Shown: positions 11,649 to 24,301 of the stretch, in pieces
How positions within the stretch are numbered: position 1 is the first letter of the stretch
How the letters are laid out: the number at the start of each line of letters is the position of its first letter
Source of the DNA: Botryosphaeria dothidea
Lineage: Eukaryota > Ascomycota > Dothideomycetes > Botryosphaeriales > Botryosphaeriaceae
Reading direction: 5' to 3'
DNA: 64,000 bases
Assembly (NCBI GenBank): GCA_011503125.2
Contig: WWBZ02000016.1
Location: forward strand, 5,394,001-5,458,000
Made by a program: the position numbers and the translations under genes
The notes under the pieces: generated by a model
Seen by the model: only the letters and a program-made list of their open reading frames with translations
What the model was told of the DNA's origin: nothing
Databases searched by the model: none

Positions 11649-11852
11649 TTATACTATTAGTACCACGTGTATAGTACTAGAATAAAACATTACCTGTCCA
11701 ATCTCAATAACGCATCTAGTTTCAACCCAGCAATAAAGTTTAGCCCCATTAGGTAATGTTCCTTCGGAGCATTTGCCATCAGTACAAATAACAGCTAACG
11801 TCGCAGTCGGGAGAGTAATAAAAATAAACACGAGCGCTGTTTGGAGCTTCAT
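11649..11852 (-). CDS. small secreted cysteine-containing protein, candidate effector
   Basis: The open frame starts at ATG 11850-11852 with A at -3. It begins with a classic signal peptide: Met-Lys, a hydrophobic core of about 12 residues (ALVFIFITLP) and a TATLA cleavage site near residue 20. The mature part carries four cysteines (residues 23, 28, 41, 47), among them a CTDGKC motif and an LYCW segment. An in-frame CAG|GTAATG at 11694/11693 is a plausible 5' splice site, so the printed C-terminus (hydrophobic, after residue 53) may be intron read-through; a second exon downstream on the minus strand is not resolved. The AT-rich 11880-12060 would be its promoter. It resembles fungal secreted effectors in architecture only; I recognise no family. 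Confidence 0.55.
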   Translation of the reverse strand: MKLQTALVFIFITLPTATLAVICTDGKCSEGTLPNGAKLYCWVETRCVIEIGQVMFYSSTIHVVLIV

Positions 11853-11879
11853 TATAGCTAGTAGGCGATCTTAAGAAGA

Positions 11880-13077
11880 AGACGGGATAAAAAATTCTGA
11901 ATTTTCTAGTTGTTATAAAGATTTTATATTTTCGAATATCTATTAGTTACTATTATTTCTTTTTCAAAAAAATTATATTTAAAATAGTTATTTAGTTATA
12001 AAAAAATAAATAAATTATTAGAGTATCTATTAATAGAGATTTTAGTACTGGATAACTTTTATACTTTGCGCTTATAATGCCTATATAACCCCGATAAGAG
12101 TGTGGCGAGTAACGAAAGTATTACAATAAATGAAATTGTTACCGCGCATACGGAGCCCCCCAAGAAACTTAACTATGCTAGTCTGTCTCGCCCTAGTAAC
12201 ACGAAGGCGTTGTAGAAATCAGGTCCACAAGTTGCATGAACGTTAAGACTACTATTATACTAGTCGCCTTTAGGAACTACCTCGGTGCGTGTAATAGATT
12301 AACCATCTAGTGGGACCACAGCTAAGATGTAGCCATAGGAAGTTCAGGTCTCGCCTAAGACGAGGTTAGATGGTGGGCCTTCTAGGTAAATGATTTTTCA
12401 TGGGATCGGTCTTAAAACTAGCCTACTAAATACGAGCCGATGCAAGCGCAACATTTAATTAATAGACATTGCTATGAATTCGTTAACCTAGAATACGAAT
12501 TGCCCGCTCCCTTATGCACGCCGCGAGGCTCTACCGATATCGATACCTCGCCTCACTATTTACCGCAGGAGACTAAGCGAAAGCTGCGGGGCCACTCGCT
12601 GTCACCAGTGGACAATGAGTTAAGCTAATTTTAGCTACTCAATCGGATAAGCTCGAATGCTATATATTAGTTTGAAGGGAAGCGGAATTAGGTTTGCAGA
12701 AACCGCAAATTCTCACTTAGCGTGGATGGGGGCGGGCTGGACCGACTTGGAAGCACGCACGTCCTAAGGATTAGGGTTGTGCTACTTCTAGGCGTCTACT
12801 GTGGTCGGAGGGCAAAGTATTGTTATTAGGTGGGTCCGGATGGCCTAAGAGATCCGTGCACGTTTTGTAGTTAATACTTAATTTAGAAAAATAAGATTTT
12901 GAAATATAAATAGAATACGAGAATTTAGAATATGCGAGTTTTCTTGTATTTCTATATTTAGGTTAATTAGCTACGCTATGAGTATATATATAGGTTGCGA
13001 ATGAAGTGTAGATTATTTTTTTCAGTACTACATTTCATTTTTCTTATATTAACGAGCCGACCTAAATTGAGTATACT
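11880..13077. other. intergenic region between the two small secreted protein genes
   Basis: AT-rich promoter-like sequence lies at 11880-12060, then a mixed-composition stretch with one unsupported 62-codon frame (12440-12628). A TATA-like TATATATATA at about 12983-12992 sits some 90 bp upstream of the ATG at 13078 and may be that gene's core promoter. I see no transposon or RNA gene here. Confidence 0.4.
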
Positions 13078-13451
13078 ATGTATTCACTACTTTTTACTTC
13101 CTACATGTTTCTTTATAGCAGCATCCGCGGTGTTCTTGCGGACTCTGCTTCAGCTTGCGTAGGGTACTATGGTAAGTAAATACTTATACGGATGAATAAT
13201 GCGTTTATATTATACCTCTATGTAACCTCTTACTACTTTTTTATATTTATTTCTCTATATTAGACCAAAGTACTAACAACTTCATAGCGTCTTGCCATAT
13301 AAATCCGGACAACTGCTGCCCAAACACTATATGTGCTGGTATGCTTTTGTTTTTTCTTTTCTAAAAAAAGGATAGGAGAATATTTTCTGCTAATTTTTCT
13401 TATAATAAAGATCCTAATGGCAACGGGAACTTTGTTTGTATCGATGTCTAA
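13078..13451 (+). CDS. three-exon small secreted six-cysteine (cystine-knot-like) protein
   Basis: Exons 13078-13171, 13288-13338 and 13411-13451 join in frame to about 61 codons. Both donors are good (G|GTAAGT, G|GTATGC). Intron 1 has a perfect TACTAAC branch site at 13271-13277, 10 nt before its AG; intron 2 (13339-13410) has CTAAT and ends AAG. An earlier AG at 13263 would add eight in-frame codons. Residues 1-21 form a signal peptide ending VLA. The mature 40 residues carry six cysteines spaced C-x6-C-x6-CC-x4-C-x10-C, the order of inhibitor-cystine-knot peptides. It sits 94 bp upstream of gypsy-2, a typical setting for fungal effectors. Family and target are unknown; secretion and the knot are inferences from the pattern. 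Confidence 0.65.
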
Positions 13452-13545
13452 GCTATAGAAGAAGGCAGCCGGAAGAGCAACGAAAGTTAGGATTAGTTCG
13501 AATGTGTCGAAATTTTATGGATTGAATTTTTCCTGGCTCCCTGAG

Positions 13546-13717
13546 TGTAACGGCTGAACGAAGAAGTGGTGTTGAGGCAGTGCACGTAATGACGTGTAGG
13601 CAGCAGACGCGCGTGCACGCGGTGACGTCACGTACTTCGCAACTTTATAGCTCTCGCTTGTACGTAGACTCTCGCACTTTGTGCGACCTCTCTGTAGCAG
13701 CATCGAGTCTCATTATA
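13546..13717 (+). repeat. 5' LTR of gypsy-2
   Basis: 172 bp, nearly identical to 24862-25033; the final ATTACA has become ATTATA. It contains two TGACGT-type motifs (CRE-like) near 13589 and 13623, which may bind bZIP factors; that role is speculative. Confidence 0.95.
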
Positions 13718-13778
13718 TTAGGTCGCACCGCCCATCTTACTTATAGCCAGGAGCAGGCTTTAGAATAGCTCACGTCTC

Positions 13779-13914
13779 GTTACCGTTACCGTCACCGTCA
13801 CCGTCACCGTCGTCGAGCCTCGCGCAGAGCCTCACCGTTTCGCTGCAAAGTCGGAGCCACGCCAGGTGTCCGAAGCTAACCGCAACCGCAACCGCAACCG
13901 CAACCGTTACCGTC
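13779..13914 (+). repeat. hexanucleotide repeats in gypsy-2 leader
   Basis: Two short arrays of the hexamer ACCGTT/ACCGTC (13779-13812) and ACCGCA (13877-13914) lie in the untranslated leader, just before the gag ATG at 13922. Confidence 0.8.
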
Positions 13915-13921
13915 CATCATA

Positions 13922-15380
13922 ATGTCAGGAATATACCCAGATGTCACAGGCGATGACGCCTGGAGAGAGCCACACCGTCATCCGCACGATTCGTTACCCA
14001 CGAGACCTTCGTCACACGCCCTACCGCTTAAGAGCGAGAGCCCAGCAACCATGCACTAATAGCATAATACCTTCGGCTTCGACTAGCTTAGCCTTAACCC
14101 TATCAACATCGCCGACGCCTAGACACTCGTCGATTACGTCACCATGGGCAGCGATTAGGCCCAGCGCTTCCTCAACTGGTCAAGAGAACAGCACCAACGC
14201 GCAGCAAGCCTTAAAATACAGCTTTAGTCCGCCCAGAACAGCATTAATACCCTCACGAACGAGTTGAATACCGCGCGTACAATGCAGGAGACACTAAAAG
14301 GACAATTAGAGGCATGCAAGAGACAGCAGCAACCTGCTAGAGGATTCAGCTACGTACAACCGTTAGCAAGGCCAGGGACCAGCTTCACTACGAGCTAGTA
14401 TTAGGACTAGGGCTTATAGCAAAGGGCAAAGCTTAGCGAAAAGCTTCCTGACGTACCGGTTTTTAAAGGAGAAAAGAAGGAATACCTCAATTGGCGAACA
14501 GCAGTACGCATTAAGCTTACAGTAAATAGAGACCGCTTCCCTACAGCTTAAGCTCGTCTATAATATATTATGTCACGTCTCGAAGGCGAAGCAAGCGCTC
14601 AAGTACGAGGATACGTCAAGGAACACGGCTTGATCAACGTCCCACCACGAGACCCTTTGTCGATTATAGGAGACTTTGAGGACCTTCTATGGTCACTGGA
14701 GTAAGCCTTTGGCGACCCCAATCGTCGTGAGACAGCCCTTCGAGAGCTCTATGAGCTTAAGCAGACCAACAAGCCTTTCAGTTGGTATGCCGCGAAATAC
14801 CAGCGCCTCTATACTGAACTTGATATGTTACCAGAAGGTCGCAAAGCAGAGTTCTGGTATAGACTCTCCCAGGAACTCAAGAAAGGTCTCTTCGTAGTTG
14901 CAACCATAATCAGAGTAATGCCCTTCCATTAGATGGTAAGCCATATCCAGCAGATCGACAATGAACGCTTGTGGGCTGAGCGCCGCCCTACTCGTTATGT
15001 ATATCCTTTAGAGTCATCGTTACAGTCATTACCCACTCAACCGACTCCTACAACGTCGACTCTAGCAGTTTCAGCTCCAACGCCCACTATAGGCGGCGAG
15101 CCTATAGACCTCTTAGTAATCAGCACACGTCCCGTTCCCCCGAAACCACGTTATGTTACTCAAGAGCAATACCAGTAGCGTCTCTAGACTGGTTCTTGCT
15201 TTAGCTGCGGCGCTACTAGCCATCGCAGAGCTTAGTATCCTTAATATCGTAATGACGGCTCGTTTATTAAACTAAACACCACGGGTGTAGATAAGGATTA
15301 ATATACTAATAGTAATGAGGAAAACTAACTAGCTCTGAGCAAAGTCCTACTTAGAAGCCTTAACCCGGAGGCAAACTAAT
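13922..15380 (+). pseudogene. gag: gypsy-2 gag (broken)
   Basis: The frame begins at ATG 13922 (MSGIYPDVTGDDAW) and can be followed through RIP stops. A predicted coiled-coil stretch of about 50 residues rich in Gln/Asn/Leu (14165-14330) precedes the gag core, with YLNWRTAVRIKL near 14485 and AFGDPNRRETALRELYELKQ near 14706. At about 15190-15240 there is a zinc knuckle C-x2-C-x4-H whose last cysteine is tyrosine (TGT to TAT). Former Gln codons are TAA/TAG. Pol lies in a different frame, so expression would have used a programmed shift or similar device. Confidence 0.8.
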
Positions 15381-18300
15381 AAGTATTAATATCGGCTTTG
15401 CAAGTATCCAGCCGAACGTACCAGCTTCTTTACGCGAACCTTGCTTACTACTTCCCTACATTATTAATAATCGTCTCTAAACGCACGCCTTATCCGATTT
15501 AGGCTGTGAAGGCCTTGCTTTTATTAATATGCCTTTCGTCCAACGTTATAACCTACCGCTTATCTAGATACCAGAGAAGCTTACCGCTAGCGGATATGAC
15601 GGATAAGGCGAAGCTATTAGCCAGACTACTTATTTTGACCTTACTCTCGCAGATGGCGCCTATCGCGAAGTTATTATAGCTTACGTGGTACCAAAGCTTT
15701 ATTAGTACTTAGTAATCTTAGGGAAGCCCTGGCAGAAGAAGCACGGCATACTCTAAGACTATAAAGATAAGCTTACTATATTTAAGTCCCACTACTATCG
15801 CCAAAACTATCTTAGGCAATATAATAGCGGATTCCCAATCTCAGTCTACAACGTCCCTTGCAACGAAGCACCCCCAGATTAGCTAATACAACCAGGAGGA
15901 GAAGAAGACCCCTTTATAGGCAATGCAGCACCCATGGGTGACGCACCTCACCGCATTCTTCACCGGTATAGCCAAGCAGCTACTCCGCCAGTCAAATCCA
16001 ACGAATCCGACTACTCACCTGTTACCTTAGCAGAGCTTGCTTTAGTACCTACACTAGTACAAGTAGAAGCTCCTATTAGCATCAGTGTAGTTGCTATCAA
16101 CCGATTAGCTATCAGCAAACGTTACAACCCACGGAACGGCAACGGCATCCAGATCTTCGCCGCATTACTACGCGATATTAAGATTGTACTCAATCTATCA
16201 AAGAAACCAAAGCCGAACCTAGTTGACAAGCTTCCGAAGCAGTATTACGAGTTTCTCGACGTCTTCAGCAAAGAACTATCTAATAAGCTACCCCTACACC
16301 GTCCGTACGATCACAAGATCCCTCTACAAAAAGACGAAGAAGGTAAGGAGAAACAGCCGCCCTTTGGTCCACTGTATAACATGTCCCATGGCGAACTACT
16401 TATCTTGAAGAAGATCCTCGAAGAGAACCTCTTAAAAGGCTTCATCCGAGCAAGTTCATCACCCGCTATAGCACTAGTCCTCTTTACTCGCAAGCTAGGA
16501 GGTAGATTACGCTTTTGTATTGACTACCGTAGACTTAACGAGATCATAGTAAAGAACCGCTACCCGCTCCCCTTATTCCGTAAGACTCTCGATAAACTAT
16601 CACGTACTACCGTGTATACTAAGCTAGATATCGTTGCTACATTCTATAAGCTTCGGATTACAAAAGGAGAAGAATGGAAGACGGCTTTCAGAACTCGTTG
16701 GGGCTTATACGAATAGCTTATTATGCCCTTTGGTCTTTCGAACGCCCCAGCCTTATAGCAGCACTATATCAACGACGTTCTACATAACTTACTCGATATC
16801 TGTTACACCGCGTACGTTAATAATATCTTAATCTATAGTAGCAACCTTCGGGATCACCGCAAGCACGTTACGCAAGTGCTCTAACGTCTGCGAGACGCCG
16901 GCCTCTAGCTAGATATCTCTAAGTACGAATTCGAGGTCGAGACTATTAAGTACTTAGGCTTAATCATTAACGCGAAGCACGGCCTACGCATAGATCCAGA
17001 CAAGGTCTTAGTAATCGTCAATTAGGAGCAGCCTCAATGCATTAAGGATATCTAATCCTTTCTCGGGTTCTCCAACTTCTATAGACGCTTTATTAAGGAC
17101 TTCGCGAAGATTATATAACCGCTAATTAAGCTTACTACCAAGGTAATAGAGAATAGCAGCTTTAAATAGATAAGCTAAGTAGATGCTACTTTCAATCAGC
17201 TAAAATAAGCCTTTCTTAGTGCACTAGTACTCAAGTATTTCGACCTAGAAGCTAAACTGCAGCTTATGCTCGAAACTGATGTATCTGATTACGTCTCAGC
17301 TAGAGTCTTGTCTTAATACGACGAGTAGGGAGTGCTTTATCTAGTCGCATTCTTCTTACGAAAGCACACACTAGTAGAATGCAACTACGAGATATACGAC
17401 AAGGAGCTCCTTGCTATTATCCGTTATTTTGAAGAATAGAGAGTAGAACTTGAAGGCAATGCAACTGGCTTACCTATTAAGGTTATCACTGACCACAAGA
17501 ACCTCGAGTACTTTATGATATCTAAACAACTTAGTCGCCGTCAAGCACGCTGGAGCGAGTTTCTCTCACGCTTCGACTTCCAGATCGAGTACACAAAAGG
17601 CAAGTATTGCAAACCAGATGCCCTCACCAGGAGATAGCAAGATCTACCACACCCGGACCAGCGCTTTTCTAATCAAACTGTCCTTAAGGCTTATAATCTT
17701 CATCCGAATATCCGCTCTAAATAGTTACATTAAGAACAACCGGCTCCTATCGATTCCGTTACTCCGATTCAGATCTTGACAATATTCCTCGAACGACAAA
17801 GCGCGATAGACACTTATATCACGCAAGCTTATAAGGATATAAAGGATAATAAGCTTTAGTCGGTGCTAGAAGCCTTGCGAGGGGGGAAGAAACGCTTGGA
17901 CGACGTCACATTAGCTAACTGCGAAGAATCTAACGGGTTCCTGCTATACGGAGGCAAGATCTAGGTACTAGATACGCCAGCAACGTCAGAAGATAATAAA
18001 CCAAACCAGTTATTAGCCCGCCTCGAGTTACTTCGTCAAGCTCATAAATTACTCCTATTAGGACACCCAGGCGTATCAAAGACGTACGAGATCCTCCAAC
18101 GCCATTACTACTGGCCAAAGATGCTAGACGACGTCAAGCGCTTCGTGCGCAACTATTATACCTGCACTCGGATTAAGCCCAATAGATAGAAGCCCTCAGG
18201 CCTCTTACGACCTCTCCTAGTCGCGGAGCAACGTGGAAAGCACTACTCAATGGACTTTATCGTCGAACTACCACCTAGTAACCGAATAGGCGCCCAAAAC

Positions 18301-19009
18301 GTACTAGTGACAGTGGATAGATGTACCAAACGCGTGGCCTTCGAAGCAACGAATAAGATGGATATAGTAGCAGTAACGGACATCTTTGTACGTAGGATCT
18401 TTAGCCAACGAGGTCTACTGGACTCCCTCATATTAGACAGAGGCACGCAATTCGTCAGCGACTTTTGGCGCACCCTTTGCCAGCGGCTAAGTATCAAGGC
18501 TAACTTCTCTACTACCTTCTATCCCGAGACAGATAGTTAAATAGAACGTATGAACCAGGAGCTGGAGCAGTACTTACGCGCCTTTACGTCCTTCAGACAA
18601 GACGACTAGGAAGAACTACTACCTCTGGCAGAGTTTGCTATTAATAATCACGAGTCTTCGACAACTCAAATAACACCCTTCTTTATAGATACCGGCACCT
18701 ACCCACGGATGGGATTCGAGCTAACGGGTTTAAAGAACGTTAAGCCTATCGAAAGCAAAGCGGCTATAGCCTACGCCCGTAGGATAGAAGAGATAACCGA
18801 CTTCTGCAAGGCTCAGATCATAGCTACAAGATCTACCTAAGCCGAATACGCAAATCAGCACCGTCAAGCATCACCTGCGTACACCCAAGGTAACGAAGTC
18901 TGGCTCGATACAAGCAATATTAAGACCCTCCGGCCTAGCAAGAAACTTAACTATAAATGGGCTGGCCCGTATCAGATATAGCGCATAATCAATCCTTAAG
19001 TGTACAAAC

Positions 19010-19157
19010 TGTTGGATATCACGTGTTTCAAGGTCTCCTTATATCACACCACATAGCTTAGCCACAATCACTCGTATAAGAGGCAAGCGGGTCACCCACC
19101 CTCTTCCTCTTCATGCCAATCATCAATAGATCATCGTTATTCATCAACAATACAACA
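19010..19157 (+). repeat. 5' LTR of copia-1
   Basis: 148 bp, TGTTGGATAT...ATACAACA, differing from 24302-24449 at one or two positions, so the insertion is young. Confidence 0.95.
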
Positions 19158-19168
19158 GTTATGAGCCC
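19158..19168 (+). promoter_or_regulatory. primer binding site for half-tRNA-iMet
   Basis: GTTATGAGCCC directly follows the 5' LTR and is complementary to the anticodon stem-loop of initiator methionine tRNA (GGGCUCAUAAC). Priming by a cleaved iMet half-tRNA is known for Drosophila copia and yeast Ty5. Confidence 0.75.
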
Positions 19169-19464
19169 GGAATCACTTCCAAAGTCGTTATTCATCGTTT
19201 GATCTCCATATAAGCGTCCTAAACGCTTATAACGTCCTCTCTACGGCATCCAGAAGGACACGGTGTTGTTTCAGCCTCTGATAACACATTGCGACCGTGC
19301 GACGGCTTCCCTCCACGCGTCGTTTCATCAACAGTCATCACGACACAGCTATTTGCCTCATCATTGAGCATCTCAAGTATCTAATACCTGGTCCTAGCTA
19401 GCTTCAACCCTTTTGGTTAGCTATACCACATCGACTAACGAATAACACTTGTTCGTTATCCACC

Positions 19465-22400
19465 ATGTCGTCTTCGAAGCCAATCATCGTCCTCAAGTCG
19501 TCATAAGACTGGGATGAATAGTTCTTCATCATCCAATCGCGTGCAAAGAAGGCTCGCGTATACGACTACATCGACCCAACCAAGGACTCACGTCCGCAAT
19601 AACCAATCGCGCCCACTAAGCCTCCTCTACCAACAGGTACCATTACCGACGCTGCTCGTGAGGAGCATAAGTGGAAGCGCGAGGACTATAAGGAGGACAA
19701 GAAAGAGTACGACAGGCAGATACGAGAGCTCAATGACCTCTCATCACTCGTTGAGGACTCAGTGTCTCAGCCACTGCTGCCGCTTCTACGCAAGATCGAG
19801 GATTCTCATCCCTATGCGCAGCTGCGTGCCCTGAAAGCTCGACTCCAACCCTCTATCTCTACACAACAGGAGTTCGTTCTCAATAAGCTCCGTGAGCTTG
19901 AGAAGCCTCCAACCGCCCAGAACACTGAGAAGTGGCTCACACAATGGGAAGAGTGTATGTTCAAAGCACGCTCTCTTAGCCTCTCTGACGTCGAAGGCTC
20001 TCGAGGAGTAAACGCATTCCTCAAGCCTATTATGCAACACGACTCAGAATACGCCAGCCCTATCCTTCGTAAGCTCCGACTAGGTACCAAGACGCTTGAT
20101 GTTTCAGACGTCATTGTCGACTATCGTGAGCATGCTCGTCAGAAGCAAGCGCTCACAACGAATAAGACTCGTGCGACCTTCGCAGCCACTCTGCGAGGCG
20201 AGGAGCAACCGCAGAAGCCTCCCAAGTGCTTATGTGGACTCCCACACTGGTACATCCATTGCTTCTATCTCAACCAGAACGCACCTGATCGTCCAACCGA
20301 CTTCAAACCCAATAAGAAGGTCCAGGATAAGATCCTTAAGCTCATGAAGAATGACAAGATCAAAGCGCAGGTGGAAACTGCCCTGAAGCGCGGCTCACCG
20401 CCAACACCTTACACACAAGGCAATAAGGGTAAGGGCAAGGAGCCCAAGCCTGACGCACCTGCCAGTGAGGACAATAGTAATGACGAGCAAGGCTCTATCA
20501 AGTCCTTCCCAGCCATTGTTGCGCAGTCATTCGCTACACAACGAGACTCCCGTCCAACCACGTTGGAGCTCTCATGGATTGCAGACACTGGTACCACTCA
20601 TCACGTGTGTAACCGGTATATGCGTAAAAGGTTCACCAAGACACGCAACGCAGGCCCAGACGACTTCGTGATCTGCGGCAACACGCGTATGCCTATTAAG
20701 AGCTTCGGAAATATCACGGTTAATGCCCGCAACGGAAAGAAGAGCAAGGTTATCACCCTTCGCGACGTAGCCTACGTCCCATCATTTATGGGAAACCTTG
20801 TTTCTATTGCCAAGTGCAATGAGAAAGGTGTCCATATGGATACTAAGAGTCTTCGTCTCTACAAGGACAACACCACAGTATGCGTCCTTATACCATCTGA
20901 AGGACAGTTCTTCCTTGAACTGCACCAAGCAGAGTCCTCATCAGCTATCACGAGTGCTGCGACCATTCGTAGTCTCCCAGCCGAACAGTGGCATAGAGTC
21001 TTTGCTCATGCCAACCACCACGCTATCAAGGCACTGCCTATGGCTATCACCGGCGTGGAGTTCACGAACGACATCATGTCTACACACTGCGACGTCTGCG
21101 CACGTGCGAAAGCTCATCAGCTTATCGTGCGAGACTCATCACCAGAGGAAGATCGCAACGAACCATTCTTCCGTGTGTCATCTGACCTCATTCAGATGAC
21201 TCCTGCGTACAACCAACACGAGTGGATCACTCACGTCGAGTGTACAAAGAGCAACTACGTCTTTACCCGCACCTATATGCTCAAATCAGACTGCAATACG
21301 CTCATTCTCGATATTCTGAGTATGATCGAACGTCGCTTTGACGCTCTTACTGCGTTCTTTCGAACTGATGGCGAAAGATCACTCAACACCGCGTTCAAGG
21401 CTGAACTCAAGCGAAGAGGAATCACAATAGAGGTCTCAGCACCCTATACACCTGCTCAGAACGGGCATGCCGAGAGAACTGGTCAGCCTATTATCATCAA
21501 AGCACGAGCAATACGTATCGGGGTAAACCTCCCTGAACGCCTATGGCTAGAGATAGTCCTAGCAGCAACGTACATACATAATCGGACGCCAAGCAAAGTC
21601 CTCAAGTGGAAGACGCCCTTCGAACTTGCTCATGGCACCAAGCCAAATGTAGCCCACATGAGAGTCTATGGCTGCAAAGCCTACGCTCTTAACAAGAATA
21701 TCCCGCGTAGCGAGAAGCTACAAGAACGAGCCCTCGTTGGCTATCTTGTTGGTTACGACTCCACCAACATCTACCGGATATAGTATCCACTAGGAGACCG
21801 TATCATCCGCTCAAGAGACGTTAGTTTTGACGAGTTATCAATATACTCACCAGATGAGCAAGAGGACTATCACGAAATCCAAGACGTAGAAGAGGAGCCC
21901 CAGGAGGTTGTTCCTCGCGTACGTCTAAACTCAGAAGACCTTATCACATCCGACTCGTCGTCAGATGAGGAGCAAGTCACTCATGCCGGATCCGCAGAAG
22001 TGACTGAACAGTCTACTGCATCACTAGACGATTAACAATATCCAGGCACGCCGCCTGACAAGCCAGATGAGCAGTCTACTTACCTGCTTACACCATCGCC
22101 GTCCACTAGGGACGACAGCATACCACAACCGCTAAGTGATGACGTCTTACCGTCATCTACTCTTAGAGACTCGCCCACCTCAGGGGGTGAGGAAGACGAA
22201 CACCAGCAAGAGAGACGCCTTGGTCGTCTCCTCCCTGTTCAATACGATACTGAGCCTGACCCAGGAGCAGCACGAGGCAATCGTGCACCCCTTGCAGCTC
22301 ATATCAACGCGGACCCTAACCCGAACCTTATTATCGAGGGTCCAAGGAATCGAAGAAGAGTCGCGTATGCCGCTAAGGTCATCAGCAACGCTTACTGTGA

Positions 22401-24159
22401 GTAGACCTTTCTCGCCGCGAGCATATGTGCACTGCTTAGAAACGCTCCTACGGGCAATTACGAGTATACGCCTTAGGCAACATTAGGCAACACAGGCCCT
22501 CTCGAGGCTCAACCCACTATATAAGAGAATCCTCCACCCTTACATCAACTAGAGGAGCTCCCTCCTCTGCCACGCATTCATCGGGAAGAACTACCGCCCA
22601 AGCCTCGTTGTTACAAGGACATCCTCAAGCACCAACTGAAGCCTTATCTCTTTCAAGCACTCTATCGTGAGTTGCAGGAAGCCAATGGTAAGGGGGTGTG
22701 GATCGTTGTGGACGAAGATTAAGCATGCAAGGCCAATAAAGAGGTAATTCCTCTTACATGGGTCTTCAAATACAAATTCGATGAGAAGGGATATCTTACC
22801 AAGATCAAGGCACGAGTATGCGTACGAGGTGATCTTCAAGTCTCCTATCAAGACACATATGCGGCTACCCTTGCCTTCCGCATCTTTCGTACGCTTATGG
22901 CGATTGTCTGCGCATTCGACCTCGAGATGTGGCAATATGACGTTGTTAATGCCTTTCCTCATGTCCCTCTCGATCAACTAACCTTCTGCCGAGCACTAGA
23001 AGGTATGACACTTCCTCATAGGAAGATCTTGTTGCTTAAGAAAGCTCTCTATGGGCTTAAAGAGTCGCCAGCGTTGTGGCAAAAGCACTTTCAAGCCACG
23101 CTTAAAGACCTGGGACTAGAGCCTGTGCCAGATGCGCCATGTCTCTATGCGAACGAACACCTCTTCGTATTCTTCTTTGTAGACGATATTATCATGGCCT
23201 TTCCTAAGAAGGATGAGCCATTCGCGCACGCATTCGAACAAGACCTCTTTTAGCGCTACGAGATACGCAAGATGGGAGAAGTACAGTGGTTCTTAGCATT
23301 GCGAATCGTCCGTGATCGCAATAAGCAATTGTTATGGCTCTCATAAGAGTCCTACCTCAATAGCCTTAAGGCGAAATACAACGTCAAAGAGTCATCGGTT
23401 GCCACGCCTCTGCCAGTAGAGGACCCACCTACACCGAATAACGAGGGTTACGCAACACCCCAAGACATCCACACGTTCCAGAGCAAGATGGGATCTGCCC
23501 AGTTCGCTGCTATCAGCACGAGACCTAATATAGGCCACGCCTGTTCAGCCCTCTCTACCTACCTCACTAATCCCTCTAAGCGGCATCTCTATCTTGCCCA
23601 GCGCCTGCTAGAATACCTTATAAACACTAAGGACCTCGCAATCATGTACAACGGCAATGCAGCAGATGATCAACGTATCTTCGTTCCCAGCAGTAATGCA
23701 TCCTTCGCCAATGACACGGCCACACGCCGCAGCCATCAAGGATCACTTATAATGCTATTCGACGGACCCGTGGACTGGAAGGCTTCCAAGCAACCTACAG
23801 TCACAACCTCAACAACAGAAGCAGAGCTCCTCGCTCTATCAGAAACCGCTAAGCAAGGGTACTAGTGGAAACGCTTCTTCAGGGGTATCCAATTTGAGCT
23901 AGGTCACCTTATCCAAATCGAGTGCGACAACAAGCAAACACTCCGTCTTATAGAGGAAAACGTCGGCAAGCTCGTTACGAAGCTCCGCCACGTTGATATT
24001 CATCACCACTGGCTCAGACAAGAGACTCTAGCAGGCAATGTCCACTTCCGATGGACACCAACAGCGCAGATGATAGCAGACGGACTGACAAAGCCGTTAT
24101 CAAAGCAAAAGCACGTCCACTTCGTGCAGGGCTTAGGCCTATCATCGCTACAACAGTGA
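19465..24159 (+). pseudogene. gag-pol: copia-1 gag-pol polyprotein (near-intact, RIP stops)
   Basis: One frame from ATG 19465 (Kozak CACC) to TGA 24157-24159, about 1,565 codons, with roughly a dozen stops; the longest open run is 19762-21783. Gag occupies about 19465-20250 and ends with a variant zinc knuckle C-x-C-x3-H-x4-C at about 20226-20262. Protease has WIADTGTTHHVC near 20575. Integrase has the HHCC element (WHRVFAH...CDVCARAKAH), catalytic SSDLIQ and FRTDGE, and PAQNGHAERT for the glutamate. Reverse transcriptase about 22690-23400 keeps WVFKYKF, LYGLKESPALW and FFFVDDI. RNase H about 23750-24110 keeps DWKASKQPTVTTST, followed by TAG in place of Gln, and DIHHHWLRQET. Catalytic residues look intact. 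Confidence 0.92.
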
Positions 24160-24288
24160 GTGCGGCGTACACGCCGTTCAACCAGACTGTTATTATTTCA
24201 TTTACGTGTTTCGGCAATCACGCTCCTTTTTGCTATTTCAGGAGGTCAACAACAAACAGATTATCGCGCACTGCCTATTCGAGCACTA

Positions 24289-24301
24289 CGCGAAGGGGGT
24301 G
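24289..24301 (+). promoter_or_regulatory. polypurine tract of copia-1
   Basis: GCGAAGGGGGTG abuts the 3' LTR at 24302. The same tract lies next to the 3' LTR of copia-2 (32208-32219, minus strand), so the two belong to related families. Confidence 0.75.

Noticed and set aside
12440..12628. 62-codon frame in the intergenic island
   Set aside because: No signal peptide, no domain and nothing to separate it from chance at this length.
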